Shown: piece after piece, positions 1 through 11,810 of the stretch
How positions within the stretch are numbered: the first letter of the stretch is position 1
How the letters are laid out: every line of letters starts with the position of its first letter
DNA from: Sclerotinia nivalis
Taxonomy: Eukaryota > Ascomycota > Leotiomycetes > Helotiales > Sclerotiniaceae
NCBI GenBank assembly: GCA_029531795.1
Contig: JAPEIS010000002.1
Location: 3,162,001-3,226,000 of the forward strand
Direction of reading: 5' to 3'
DNA: 64,000 nucleotides
Program-made: the position numbers and the translations under genes
Notes under the pieces: model-generated
The model's input: only the letters and a program-made list of their open reading frames with translations
What the model was told of the DNA's origin: nothing
Database searches by the model: none

Positions 1-3000
1 GCGACGCGGTTTCTCCGGAAAGATAATTATCATCTTGCCTCTCCAATGGTAAATTACTGGCTGATTCCAACAGCTTATTGTAGTGGCGTCCCAAATAATA
101 GTGACCCTTCTCCCATGCATTATGTGTCTTTGCAGCGAGTTGATATTGGGCTCGCAGGGCAGATGAATTTGTTTGACCAGCACGGTCAAGCCACTTTGCG
201 AGCAGAAGATGAGCTCTTGCCTCGAGGAGATTCTGATGCTGTTTTCGGTGTGTATCATCAGCACTTGCCATAGATGCCTTATTAATTTCGTTGTGAGATA
301 TGAAAGCATTACTATCGATTGCACCTTGAAGACTCTGAATCGCTTTTCGATGCTGTTCTTCCTTCCATAAAAGTCGTGCATGTTCTATCTTTGCTGACTC
401 ATCGCCGAGCTGTGAGGCGTGGAGTACAGCGTTGAAAGATTGATGAATCGCATTTCCTTTCCTAGCAAGGCGTGCACTAGTCAACCAGGCAGAAGCGAGA
501 TCACCCTTTGTAAATTCGAGGCTGCCAGAAAGTTAGAAGTGCTGATGTAGAGGAAGTAAACCTTGGTAAGATGATGTTTAACTTACCTAGACAATTGCAT
601 GGCGGCTCGTCTTATACCCAACAAATATTGTTTGTCATTCAAATAACCACCAATTGTTTCGAGCCTTCGGTCAAGCGACTCGAGGAGCTCTTCCCTCGGT
701 GTCGGCTCAGCGCGATCAAAACCAGCGATCATTTCCAACTCCGTGAGTACATGAAGCTTCAACATAGTATCGTGGCAAGATCCAATTGATGAAGTGGTAG
801 CCCTTGACAAAGAGCAAGTAATTTGCTCTCTAAGTTCCTGGATAGTTGAAACAAACCTCGTGGACTCCTTCTGGTGTAAAGCAAGCAGGGCTTTTCCAAT
901 GCTGACATTAAAATCTTCCTCTAAATTACGACCAGCTATCGACGTATACTTTTCCAAGGCAGCCCACCGACCTGTTGCCCACGAAGCCTCTGCGGCAAAA
1001 GGCAATAATTTTCCTATTGTCTTGGTGGCAGTTTGCATACCTTCGACATAATTAAGTAAAACGTCTAGGATTAGTTAGCATCAGTTGAGAACTGCACACT
1101 CTATGAGACTGACCATGTTGCCCGGATTCCTTTAAGCAGTTGAGAAGATTGAGTTGAACGTCGACATCTTCAGGATCATCTGCAAGTTTAATCTCATACC
1201 AACCCTGTGCTGCTGTCCAGCGTCCCGCCTTGCGATGCCCAAGGACTATCTGATCAATATCTAACACATGTAAGTGAGCCGAAATTCCCTCGATACCATC
1301 TGGCTCGTCGATTTGGGTATATATCTCTTGCAGTCTCTCTAAGTCTGCGATTTCTCTTGAAGCATCCTTCTTCTTCGTCGCTCGAACATGTCGGATATGC
1401 TGTTCCCAATTAAATAAAGCTCTAGAGTATGATTTACATTGTATAGCTCGAGCCGAAACGATTTCAGCCGGAATACTTTCGATAAGTCTAGTGACTCTTC
1501 CAATTTGCTCTATACCGTCAGTGGTTACGCCACCAGCTCGCGCGTCTCGAACAATTGCAATCTGCTTCGCTTGTATCCAGCGGGAAAGGTAATCGAGGAC
1601 TCGAAAGACAGCCTGTGTATACGATGTCAGAAATAGAAATTCTTTCAAGAGAACTGTGGCACGTACCTCACTGCATAACTTCAATTCTTCTTGCTTGATA
1701 TGGGATGTCGAGAGCGGCTCATACTCTAAAATGCCAAGCAATTCTGCACCAATGGTATCTCTCTCTTCGTCTGTTCCTTCAGCTACTATGTGGAGAATCA
1801 GATATGGCAGGAGAAAACTTGCTACAGAAAGATCCTTCATTCGGATGGCTCGACACAGAGGAGTAAATACCAAGTCTGCATTGTGATTTTTCGGTCTCTG
1901 TAAAAGGTCAAGAACGAAAGTTCTCAGCCAGTTGTTATACTTATTTATCCTGTCAGGCTGAGTATTATCGGGTTGAAATATCGGGTACGTAGTAGTTTGA
2001 ACTTCCATTTTCAACACTGAGAACATTGAGGTAAGAAAAGGCGTGAGAGTAGCTTGCACACTCTCCGGAAGAGACTCCCATTTCTTGTAAAGTGGATTAT
2101 TGACATCCTTCTTCCCACCCGTCAAAGTTGGTGCGCAGACTTCTGAAAAGCCACCTTTCGACAGTAGCTGCTGCATAACAAACGATAAGAAGCCTTGTAA
2201 GGTTGTATCGGTTGCAGATAAAAATGCCTTGACGACAACCTCTTCCAAAGTGAACAGAACAAAATCAGTAGTCTCCCCAGCGTCATGGAAATTCATAACA
2301 ACCACCATCTCCCGCTGTTCCCTTACGGCTTCCACTCTGTTTGGATCAAGACAACCTATCAAGCCAATACATTCTCCCGATAGTTTAGCAATATCATGAT
2401 GAGACTCGTTAAACTTAACGCACGCATCCATTATTGAACGCACAAGCTTACCAACAACCACGTCAGGCTGTTCGCTCACAGCTGATGCCTGAAGATATGA
2501 CTGCTGTGATTGAAGTAAACTCTTTAACTCGGATAAAGCTTGGGCGACAACTCCAGAATTTTCATGTCGAATTCTACGACTGAATATCTGGAATGCATTA
2601 CTGACATCTGTAGGCCTTCTTATGATGTTGAGCCTGCGTTCTATATCGCCGAGCTGCGGAAAATCGGACAGGGATGGCAAGTCGACTATTTTGTTTCGAA
2701 TAAGGCGGGCTCGCTCTTCCAAAAGGTACTGCAAAATCTGCTCGGCTGCTTTTTTCGTAGAGTCGTCAAAGGAATGCCAATGCTGTATGATGGTGGCGAA
2801 GGTACTTTCAAGCATCCACTCTACGTCTTCATCACCAAGATATCGAAGCATAGCTGACCATGCTGAGAATGCTGACGTTTGAAGGTCTTTTTGAGCCAAG
2901 GCGGACTGCAGGCAAGCACATATCTAGATGTAATAAGCTTTCATGCACCAATCAACTTGATTGGAATTTACTTACTTGTGGTCGAGCTGCTCTCATGTAG

Positions 3001-6000
3001 GTCTTGCCAATCGTAACCATCTCCTCGATCGCTTTCACATTTCTCTTTTTCTCAAAAGTAGATTGCTCATCCCTAATGTCATTAATGATCTCCGATATGC
3101 GAATAATAAGACCAAGATTGTGATGTTCTAGAAATGCCGCCATTGGATTGTTCCTCTTTCGACTTTGGTCGGGGCTTTGAACATTTTCAACAAGAAATTG
3201 CAAAGCAAGCCGAATCTAAGAGAGTTAGCTTCCATTACATCCAACGAAGGAGAATTTGCATAATTTACCTACCCTTGACTTTTTACTATCGTCAGCATGC
3301 CCGGCCACCTTAAGAAGGTGAAGAAAAGTGCCTGGTAGATCCATTTTCAGAAAATATTCAAAATCAAGTCCTCGTTCCTTGAAGTCCGGAGAGACGAAAT
3401 TCAGTACAGACATTGTATGGCTTTCAATATCTCGAACATCCTGAACCAGCAACAATGCCATTATATGAGAAACATTAGGCTTGTCCGTACATACTCGCCA
3501 AGTCTCCTCATTCCGAGCTTGAGCAATCTTTTTAATGGTCTTCCCATCACGCCACAGCACTAGCCATGGCAATGTGTATGCTTGTGTGAGAATAAGGAAT
3601 TCCGGAACGTTGATTTCTAACAAATCGGCCATTAACTGAGCAGTTTGTGGCCGGACAAGCAAGTACTTCACGGCAGCAATAGCAACACTATCCCAAAACG
3701 GACTAAATAGCCGTTCCACAGGCTTTTCAACAGTGCCATTAAGGTTTGCCAACTTCAGTATCTAAATAAAAATTTAGTATTCTCCGCCATTACAACACAG
3801 CTCGACTTACCTCATTGTAGGCCGCGTTCGACACGATTAGGTTAGAATGTCCTAGATATTCTACGAGCTTTAGCAGTACAATATTCAGGTCGTCATCAAT
3901 CAAAACTCTAACATTGTAAGCATGAGAACAGTGCGTGTATGTTTTGAGTCATACGGACCTTGCAAGTTGACCCCAAGCAAGAACACATGTCTCTTGCAAG
4001 TGGAGGGTGGGCTTTTCGCACAGATCCCGTAAGATAATCAGTACATTTGTTTTGTTCTTCAGAACCAGATCTTGTGGGGCTTTCGGTCCCTGAAGAAATT
4101 CAGGTAATGTGCGACTAGAACCATTTAGCAAAAGTCTAATGTACAACAGGTGAACAACAACATACCCCGCAGCGATTCGCAATTCACGCATAGAACTTTG
4201 GAGAGATTTTAAACACCACTGCCCAACAGCGGAAGTTTCCAGATTGAAGAACTCTTCATCTCTAAAATGTATAGCAAAGGCCTTGACGGCTACCATTGCT
4301 AAGACCCTTGACCGTCGTGAATCGTGAAAAGCAGGCGAATTAACCAACGAAGTAAGAATCAGAATTGCTTTGGTGCCGGTCTTTTGACACAGATCATCGT
4401 CCAATACTGTAGTTTTCGGGGGAAGCTTTTCGCACACAAAACATTGAGATGACACTATGTTTTCCAACTTGTCTCTGGTAACGGTTAATGAACCATATGC
4501 CGCACATGGTATCATAGATAAATGATCAATAACTTTGCACCGATCAGGATCTTTTAAGTCCGCGAAACGTTGCCTAGAAGAAGTTAGAGTAAAATAAGTA
4601 ATATCGACTTCCATACTAACTCGGCCAGACTGCATAGACCATCCATGTCCATTATCTCTTGGTCACCGAAAAGAGAATATAGCTTGGCGATGATTTCATA
4701 CAAAAGACCTTCTTCGGAATGTATTTTTCGACGTTTGCTAGGTGGAGATAATTGAGTCGATCGGGCTTCGGTATCCTTCAACGTGAGTAGATTAAGATCG
4801 GCATTTAGAGAATCCGTGTCAAAACGGATATGAGGTGGAACAAGCTCGCGATCAGTGTTCTCTGTTGAACGGCAAGCCCAAGTCAAAACAGCTGAAGCAT
4901 TCTATGCAAGAGTAAGTCAAAGCCAGGAAGATGGAAATGTTACAAACCTGGAAGTCATTTCCCACTATAATGCTTGCCTCCTCATCATCAATCACGGTGC
5001 GAAGTTTTGGAAGGAAGAACGAACGAACGGTTCTACAGGTCGAGTCGTGCTCCCTACAGATATTTGCCAAATGCAACAGAGCCTGGCAGAAAACAAGATT
5101 CACATCCTTATCGATAATATTTGAGGGAGTTATAATGAGATCTGCACCAATAAGTGCAAGGTAGGCATAGCCCTTGCGCAGCAAAGACTCCGATAACGAA
5201 GTCTGGATGGATGACAGAAGAGCGTGGAGTGCACAAAAGAGCGCAATCGTTGGGACTTCATGAACTTCGGAGAAGAGGCCAGGAGATATCCAGACCTCTT
5301 GCAACTCGTAGGTTGAATGGAACGAGTCAAGCATCCATGCTAGGTAGTCTTGAAAAGCGGGTGTTGCGTCTTGAAAAGACGCGGCTTGGATCGAAACCTT
5401 TACTAAAATAGACAAAATGCATATAGCATGTTGAATCGCACCTGGTGCATCGCGCAGTCTATATGTGCACAGGAGAAATGATTCATTCAGATCTTCTTCG
5501 GTATCGAAGGAAAAGGCTGAAACTTTAAATTGATCAGAGGGTAGTACAAAGTCAATTGGCTTTCCATGCGTAACAAGTCTAAGATTTTGAAGAATAGTGA
5601 GAATGCCTGGAAAATATAAGTAGTTGTTAAGTGATGCACGTTTCTAGGTATACTTACTAGTAACACTATCCTTAAGGTAGGAGAAAAAGACGGAACCAAG
5701 TCCCCAAAGCTTTGGCGATCTTGCTACGACCTCAAACGAGGTAGAGAGAAACACCTCGATCTTTTCATTGAGCTTTTTGCAATCTCGACGGCCTAGACAT
5801 GACAGAACGCGTGGAAATAACCATATCCAGAAAGGTTCACGGCCGCATGTTTTGAGTGGTCGATCCTGAGTGGATACATAATTGAGTATATTGGGAACAT
5901 CTTTGACAGTCGAAATAAAAACATCCAATGCTTCACAAGCCTGATCAACGACATTTTGGACATTCATGAAAGGGTCATCTTTGTTGAGTCTCTCCAAAAC

Positions 6001-6240
6001 TACTTTTGAGATAACATATAGAAGCTTATGTTTGTGCTCAAGCATAGCATCCGGATCCTCGAAGTCAGCAGGATCGTTTTCCCGATTGGAAACTTCAGTC
6101 ATGAGCAACTGTAAGTCGTCATAGTCGACCTGTCGTGATGGTTTTTTCGTGGAGAGGTTATTGATTAATTGTGCGGCCATAGTTGATGGAGGGGCCTCCC
6201 AAACTCCTGGAGTGCCGACTGGCGGGTCGTGAGGCGCCAT
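1..6240 (-). CDS. mec1: ATR/Mec1-type checkpoint protein kinase, 3' part outside the window
   Basis: This encodes the N-terminal and central parts (about 1924 residues) of a PI3K-related kinase that senses replication stress and DNA damage in the nucleus. Ten exons join with consistent phase: 6240-5658, 5606-4948, 4901-4621, 4573-3959, 3907-3811, 3761-3273, 3215-2976, 2923-1114, 1064-587, 521-1. The long alpha-helical solenoid leads into a FAT domain; near the left edge the translation reads EKGHYYLGRHYNKLLES, a typical ATR FAT segment. The kinase and FATC domains lie beyond base 1. I chose the ATG at 6240 (MAPHDPP); an in-frame upstream ATG at 6435 and a downstream one at 6180 are alternatives. 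The introns are 46-65 bp. The gene is divergent from cox16. Family assignment is strong; ATR rather than ATM/Tel1 rests on the N-terminal and FAT sequence style. Confidence 0.9.
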
Positions 6241-6513
6241 CTTTCCATGACCATGTGTTATCACGACGGCTTTCACAAGAAATTGGCGATTGGTCAATAA
6301 CTTATTGGAAAATGGAGTTGTCGACGCGTTCCTTCCACGAAAAACAATTGAAAGCTTCACGGTTGCACGTGACTTTGAATCTTTAAGATTGGAAAGCTTT
6401 ATTCGGTCCAAGAACGGTTGTTGAAAAACATTCAATATCTACGGGTTCTCAATTCAACATTCAACGGACTTTTTACTATATAGATTTTTTTTTTATCCCG
6501 AGGTATCTACGAA
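6241..6513. promoter_or_regulatory. Shared divergent promoter of mec1 and cox16
   Basis: These 273 bp separate the start codons of two divergent genes and must hold both promoters and 5' UTRs. A TATA-like ACTATATAG near 6475 followed by a T-rich tract lies about 30 bp before the cox16 ATG. No specific operator could be identified. Confidence 0.55.
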
Positions 6514-6923
6514 ATGGCAGTCTTTGGAAGCAAGAAGTTTCGTGGTGCTGCAGATTCAAATACTTTCGCCGCAAGATATCGTAGTGCTCTAGCCAAGCAT
6601 CCCTTCGCCCTCTTCGGTTTACCATTTATTATAACCATGGTTGCTGGATCCTTCTTCCTTACTCCTGCCACAGCTATCAGATATGAGAAACACGATAAAC
6701 GTGTGCGAAGATTAAGTAAAGAAGAGGAGCTTGGAATTGGCAAGACTGGAAGGCGAGTGGATATGAAGGAAGAATACTACGTGAGTGTGCCATCATATAT
6801 TTATGCTTGGGAACAATGTGCTGATTTCTGTTGCTATAATAGAGACTTGCGGCGAAAGATTTAGACGATTGGGAGCAAAAGCGAGTCAAGAGACTTCCAG
6901 GTGAACATGATGGTAAACTATAA
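6514..6923 (+). CDS. cox16: Cytochrome c oxidase assembly protein Cox16
   Basis: This encodes a 115-residue inner mitochondrial membrane protein needed for assembly of cytochrome c oxidase (Cox1/Cox2 maturation). There are two exons, 6514-6780 and 6843-6923; the 62-bp intron begins GTGAGT. The protein has a basic N terminus, one membrane segment at about residues 30-52 (KHPFALFGLPF followed by a hydrophobic stretch), the family block SKEEELG, and the hallmark EEYYRL, which is rebuilt exactly across the splice junction. The length matches fungal Cox16. The gene is divergent from mec1 across a 273-bp gap. Confidence 0.92.
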
Positions 6924-8586
6924 TGAGATGTTTGAGAGGAAGAGGAAGAGGAATGAAGAGTAGAGGCAAAGAAAGCCCTCGGCCACCAATCTCGAACGCG
7001 AAGATTTGCGCAATATTGTGGCTCAGCTTCTCTGAGCTGTGTGGACTTTAAATCATCCTCTCACCTCAGACGATGATACGAGCGATATAAAGCTACGACC
7101 AAATAATAAAGGCATCGTTAAGATCTACATCGTGACGCCTTAGGTAGTAGGTCAGACATACCGGTGCTCGATACTGAAAGAGCTCTTGCTTTGATCAAGA
7201 CAGTCTACTCCACTCATGAATCAAATTGAGATACGAGTCGTGACTCCATTCATATATACAAAATAATTTCAGATCGAATTCACAATTTCAGCATGATCAG
7301 TGTGCTGCAACTAACACTGTTTATCCTTCATCCTTGCTACCGACGTGACCTGTTATCTCCAAACTTCCAGTCCTGCCATTCTGCCCTGGCAGTTTTGCAG
7401 TGTTCGCAACAATATGACAATCTGGGCTCCTTTCCATGCATCATCCACAAACTATTTTCCGTTTGATACATTATTTTAATGTCTGACAATAACATTTGCA
7501 TGGTTACTTCGGTTCACGTCTTCAACATTTTGTTGCACCCAAAAGTTTGGGTTTAAGTCTACATGCTGTCCAAAGCATACACTATTTCCGGGTCATTTAT
7601 GATGATTTCCTCAGACGTTGAGGTGAAATCCTGCGCATCAGTGGTGAGGAGTGGAGTACTTCCTTATGGAACCTTTATTGAACTATTGACAAGTACATCT
7701 GGCCGTGATGGCGCAGAGAAAAGCAGTATAAATATTCAGACATGGTGCTCAATTAGAAGGAGAATGTTCGAGAAGTTCAAATCACAGATATGTGAAATGG
7801 ATCGTGCGATATTAGTACACGTGTAACATAGAGTATTAAATAAGAAGTTTACCTGAGGAACAAAAACCGAGGGGCTTGAAGCCCCTTAGCTACCTACGGG
7901 GCATTCGTCCTCTTATATTTGAACGTACAAAGGAGATACTATATATGCATTCCGGATGTACCGTCCCTATGAAGTGGATGAAATGGAATATCTTTTTATC
8001 GGTTCTAAACATAACACCCTGCAGCATCCCCACACATCACATCCCCTCAAAATACCCCTCCCCCGCCAATTCCATCAATCTCAGACCCAAAAACTTACCA
8101 AATGTTGCAATTGTTAATTTGGACATGAGATTCAGGTATTCCTCATTGAACTCTCTGACGAAGAGTCGAAGTTAAGGAGGCGCGAAGGAACCCGTCAAAG
8201 AGGCGAGCCGAATCGTCCAGAGAACACTCACTTCAAGAACGTATTCAGCCATACATCATGGGATGGCTCTTTAAAAATAGAATATCAATAGCAGATAAAT
8301 TATGAAAGAGTGTAAATTCCCATGAGCTATTGCTCGGCGCGGCATCTGCAGATATGGGCATCGCAGTTCTTGGGTGGGGAATCTTAGTACTACACTTTCG
8401 TGCCATGCTTAGTTTAGGCTTTTGGATTCAGTTTGGCGTTTCAGTAGCAGTGGAAATGATGAATCCATGCTTGAGGATTGGATTTTTATGATTCCAAGTG
8501 TGGGTATAGGGTGGATCTCTTGGAAATAGTGCAATTGAAGCATGAGGGGGTAGATTCGTCATATAGGAGAACATACCCGAGTAATG
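6924..8586. other. Intergenic stretch, no supported gene
   Basis: This 1.66-kb stretch holds only short open frames without recognisable motifs or good splice joins; the longest, 7563-7826 on plus, has low-complexity composition and no known family. It should include the 3' UTRs of cox16 and of the convergent F-box gene. Confidence 0.5.
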
Positions 8587-10173
8587 TTATCGTAGAATTT
8601 TCCGTGGTACATCTTCATTATCTTCCTCCTCACCATGAACCATCCACATGGCCATCTTCCGAGAACGCGTTTGCATGGCTCGGTGTATACATTCATTACA
8701 AGAACCATCTTTTGCTCTTTTCGTTTGAATATGTGTCTCTGTTTCTTCGGTCGTTTCTCGGATTCTTCCTCGCTGTTGCTTGCTAATCCCTTCAATACCT
8801 CTTCTTGAAACTAAAGCTGGCGAAAGGGATTTTTTCCATTGAGAATTTGTGAGAGTTATTGGGGTGTTGGTATTGGATTTGTAAAGGAGAGATATATGTG
8901 GCTGGATATCTAGCTCCAGCTCTTTTAATTTCGTAAAGGAGCTAAGGATGGGTATCCATTCATCTGCTTCACTTTCTCTATCCTCTTTCTCGTCCTCTCC
9001 TTCACAAATCGACTCAGGGCAAATGCGCACTTTCAATGCCTCAAGTATATCTCTTAAATGGTTGATAGAATTGAGGAAATGGGTGATGTTGAAATTGTAC
9101 ACCAATCCTTCTCGATTGGCGTTTTGTTGGGAGTAATTCCATTCCCAGGATAAATATTTGAGAGTTCGGAAATAAGAGAAAAATGTAGAGAGTGGTGAGT
9201 TGCGAAGAACGGTGTGCGAGAGGGTTAGGTGGGTGGTTGCGAATGCGAAGTTAGGGAGGGGAAACGAGTAGAAAGTTGATAGTGTAAAGGATGTTTGATG
9301 GGAAGGGTGTTGGGATTGGTTTTGGTTAGGGGAGGCAGGGGGAAGAATAGAAGAAGGAAAATGATAATCCGATATCATATGTGTCTCAACCTTTCGGACA
9401 GAAGGAATAGCCAGGAAGGGAAGTAAACGTAAAATCTCAAATCCCATTCGTGGATAATGTATTAAATCGTGCTTTGCAAGATGTAGATTTCGTAGATAAG
9501 GGAATGAGTAAGGCTGTGGTGGACAAGTGGAAAATAGATGTCGTTGATGTTGTAGATTTGCTGCTCGGTGGAGCACGGTTTCCAAGTATGGATATCCGTA
9601 CGGACAACCACTTGCATGGTTGACTATATTGAGTGTATGAATATTTGGAAGAAGACAGAGTAGAAATGCAACAATGGCATCCCAATTCCCTTGCCTGATA
9701 AATGAATACCATTGGGAGGAGATATGAGGATTGAAATATTGATCTCGTTTTCCATTTTCGGAAATATGCACCTCTTTAAGACGGCGTGCGAGAATGTCCC
9801 AATCTCTGGTTGTAAATAGAGACATATCGATGTCGGTACAATAGCCCAACAGTGCATTGGCGGTAAATGTTTTGGTGTAAAGTGCCAAATGCGGTTTGTG
9901 GAGAATAGTATGGAGGAATGAGGGAAGAGAAGTACAAGTCTCGCCATGGTGTTGAAAATGGGAGTATAGGTATGGAGTGGTGTAGTGGTGGAATTGTTTT
10001 GAGCAGAGGGAGAGGGCGGAGAGGGTCTGGGGGGAGGGTATTAGGCGGAGGAAAGTGATTAGAATGTCCGATGGGAGGTGAGTAATGGGGAAGTGAGTTT
10101 TCAATTTTGGTTTGGAGGAGGAGGAGGAGTGTGGAGAAATTGGGAGATGGGTGGGTTGAATTGAGGTGCTCAT
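8587..10173 (-). CDS. F-box-like domain protein
   Basis: A single-exon frame of 528 residues starting at the ATG at 10173 (MSTSIQPTHL). The frame is open to 10287, but the extra 38 residues look like translated 5' UTR. Residues about 32-72 (LPSDILITFL...LSALSLCSKQF) fit an F-box: a Leu-Pro start, hydrophobic spacing and a Cys-Lys-x-Phe end. The remainder resembles the leucine-rich, poorly conserved body of fungal F-box proteins, with recurring LRNLHL- and LKELELD-like segments. By family, it would be a substrate adaptor of an SCF ubiquitin ligase; the substrate is unknown. The last 80 residues are basic, low-complexity and read differently in an overlapping frame (8559-8795), so a 3' splice or frame error is possible. 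Confidence 0.6.
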   Translation of the reverse strand: MSTSIQPTHLPISPHSSSSSKPKLKTHFPITHLPSDILITFLRLIPSPQTLSALSLCSKQFHHYTTPYLYSHFQHHGETCTSLPSFLHTILHKPHLALYTKTFTANALLGYCTDIDMSLFTTRDWDILARRLKEVHISENGKRDQYFNPHISSQWYSFIRQGNWDAIVAFLLCLLPNIHTLNIVNHASGCPYGYPYLETVLHRAANLQHQRHLFSTCPPQPYSFPYLRNLHLAKHDLIHYPRMGFEILRLLPFLAIPSVRKVETHMISDYHFPSSILPPASPNQNQSQHPSHQTSFTLSTFYSFPLPNFAFATTHLTLSHTVLRNSPLSTFFSYFRTLKYLSWEWNYSQQNANREGLVYNFNITHFLNSINHLRDILEALKVRICPESICEGEDEKEDRESEADEWIPILSSFTKLKELELDIQPHISLLYKSNTNTPITLTNSQWKKSLSPALVSRRGIEGISKQQRGRIRETTEETETHIQTKRAKDGSCNECIHRAMQTRSRKMAMWMVHGEEEDNEDVPRKILR

Positions 10174-11810
10174 TTTGATGGGATTAAAGAGAATTGGGAA
10201 CGTAAATTCAAGATGAAATAAAACAGAACGACTTTTTGAAAAGATAACTAAAAGTAATATTTGACAATATGAAAAGACGTCTCCCACCTAAATATGAGAT
10301 TTTAATTTCCGAACCCCCATTGCTAAAGTTCAAATGTTAACCATCTTCAGGCTCCAAATATGTCATGGATGCTCTGGAGTACTTCTCCTTTGTGGTCTAT
10401 GATTATAGACAAGTAAGTCTTACGACATTCAGTACTCAGCAAAGATATGTAGGCATCGTTATGAAAAGGAACTTCACGTAGTGATCTGTGTCAGGCTAGT
10501 AAAGGTCGGGAAGGAAAGTAATTTGATGTAAGCGCGCGGTACGAGATTTGTGATTGGAAACATTTGACGGTAGGAAATCGAATGCACTATGGAGCGATAT
10601 ATATGACAAAGTATATCTATCATGTTGTCGCATATAGTTCAACAACCTCAATCCTTGGGATTCAATAGTTGTTTGAACAGAAAATTGGATGAAGGAGGTA
10701 GGAGATACAAGTTTGAGACATGGTAGAGAGCATTAATCATTTATTAGTCATCATGTGATAAATCTCGTCTCGAATTCTAGTGCCTTGAAATCAATGTCAG
10801 TTGGATCAAAATGTCGCGTCCGTTCAGCATCACAACGATATTCCTTCAATCCTTCCGTTGGCTGTTTATCGCCCAGCTTGAAGCCCATATTCTCCACAGT
10901 TGGTGATTGGATATAATTCTTACATCGTATAAGGTTATATTTGAGGTCTAGAAGTCTAGAAGTCTAGAAGTCTAGAAGTCTAGAAGTCTAGGGATTCAGG
11001 ACCTGACTCCCTTGGTGGCATCGTCAACTCCATTGGTAAGTGCCACTTGGTTAGCTCCATCAACTCAATTTGAGGCTCCAATTATCCCCTGATTGAGATC
11101 AATCTTAGTTTCTACTTGGCGTATCCTCAGCTTGTTAATATCTTATTTCTGGGGGAGATAACTTTAATTGTCCCTGCATTAATCGACCAAAACCTGACAA
11201 ACCAGTCTTGTAAAGCAATAAAAACACGGCTGGCCACTGGAAATTATTTTATGCGTTCCTTATCGTATCTTTTTTTCATTAATCTCCTCATCTCTCTAAA
11301 TTTGGATTAAATTTCACAAAAAAGTATTCTGTGAAATCTTTCCATTCATTGCCAAGGTTATGGCTGTTGAGCTGAAAACAACACACATGATCGCGGTAAG
11401 GAGAAGCATGATTTTTGAGGCGCAAACGATTTCCGAACTTATGCAGGTACAATGTTGATATACGACCTGTCACACAGAGATTTCAGACAATTTGAATGTA
11501 TATTGACTGACCCTTATTCAATTTGTCTATAGCACTTCAGCCCTCTATCTGTTACGATTTATTAACTCGCAGCCTTCTAAGCCATGAATATCACTTCGAA
11601 ATCATGAGTAGAAACAAGAAGAAAGTATTTTGATTTCCTTGCGTATATATTATATCCCTTCTAGTCTTCCTATCCACCTCTTGGTCTTTTCATTATCGTC
11701 ACTCGTTTCTCCTTCAGTCACTCTTTAACAGACACACTCGTTTTTCTACTTACCATAGATAATCTCTCTTAATATATTTCGACTACTTCATCAGTCCTTC
11801 TCTTGCCACA
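10174..11810. other. Intergenic region between divergent genes
   Basis: This 1.64-kb stretch lies between the F-box gene (minus) and the secreted-protein gene (plus). No gene is supported. It contains an 8-bp tandem repeat (10946-10991). Just before 11811 there is a pyrimidine-rich leader (CTCTTGCC, TTTCTCC, CTTCTC tracts), as expected for a well-expressed fungal gene. Confidence 0.5.
10946..10991. repeat. 8-bp tandem repeat (GTCTAGAA)n
   Basis: About 5.75 uninterrupted copies of GTCTAGAA form a perfect minisatellite of 46 bp. Each unit contains the palindrome TCTAGA. No coding function is seen. Confidence 0.95.

Noticed and set aside
8559..8795. Lys-rich minus-strand frame as a separate small gene
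   Set aside because: It overlaps the 3' end of the F-box frame in another phase; at most it marks an alternative end of that gene.
10946..10991. CRISPR-like array
   Set aside because: The units are 8 bp, directly adjacent and without spacers, in a eukaryotic genome.
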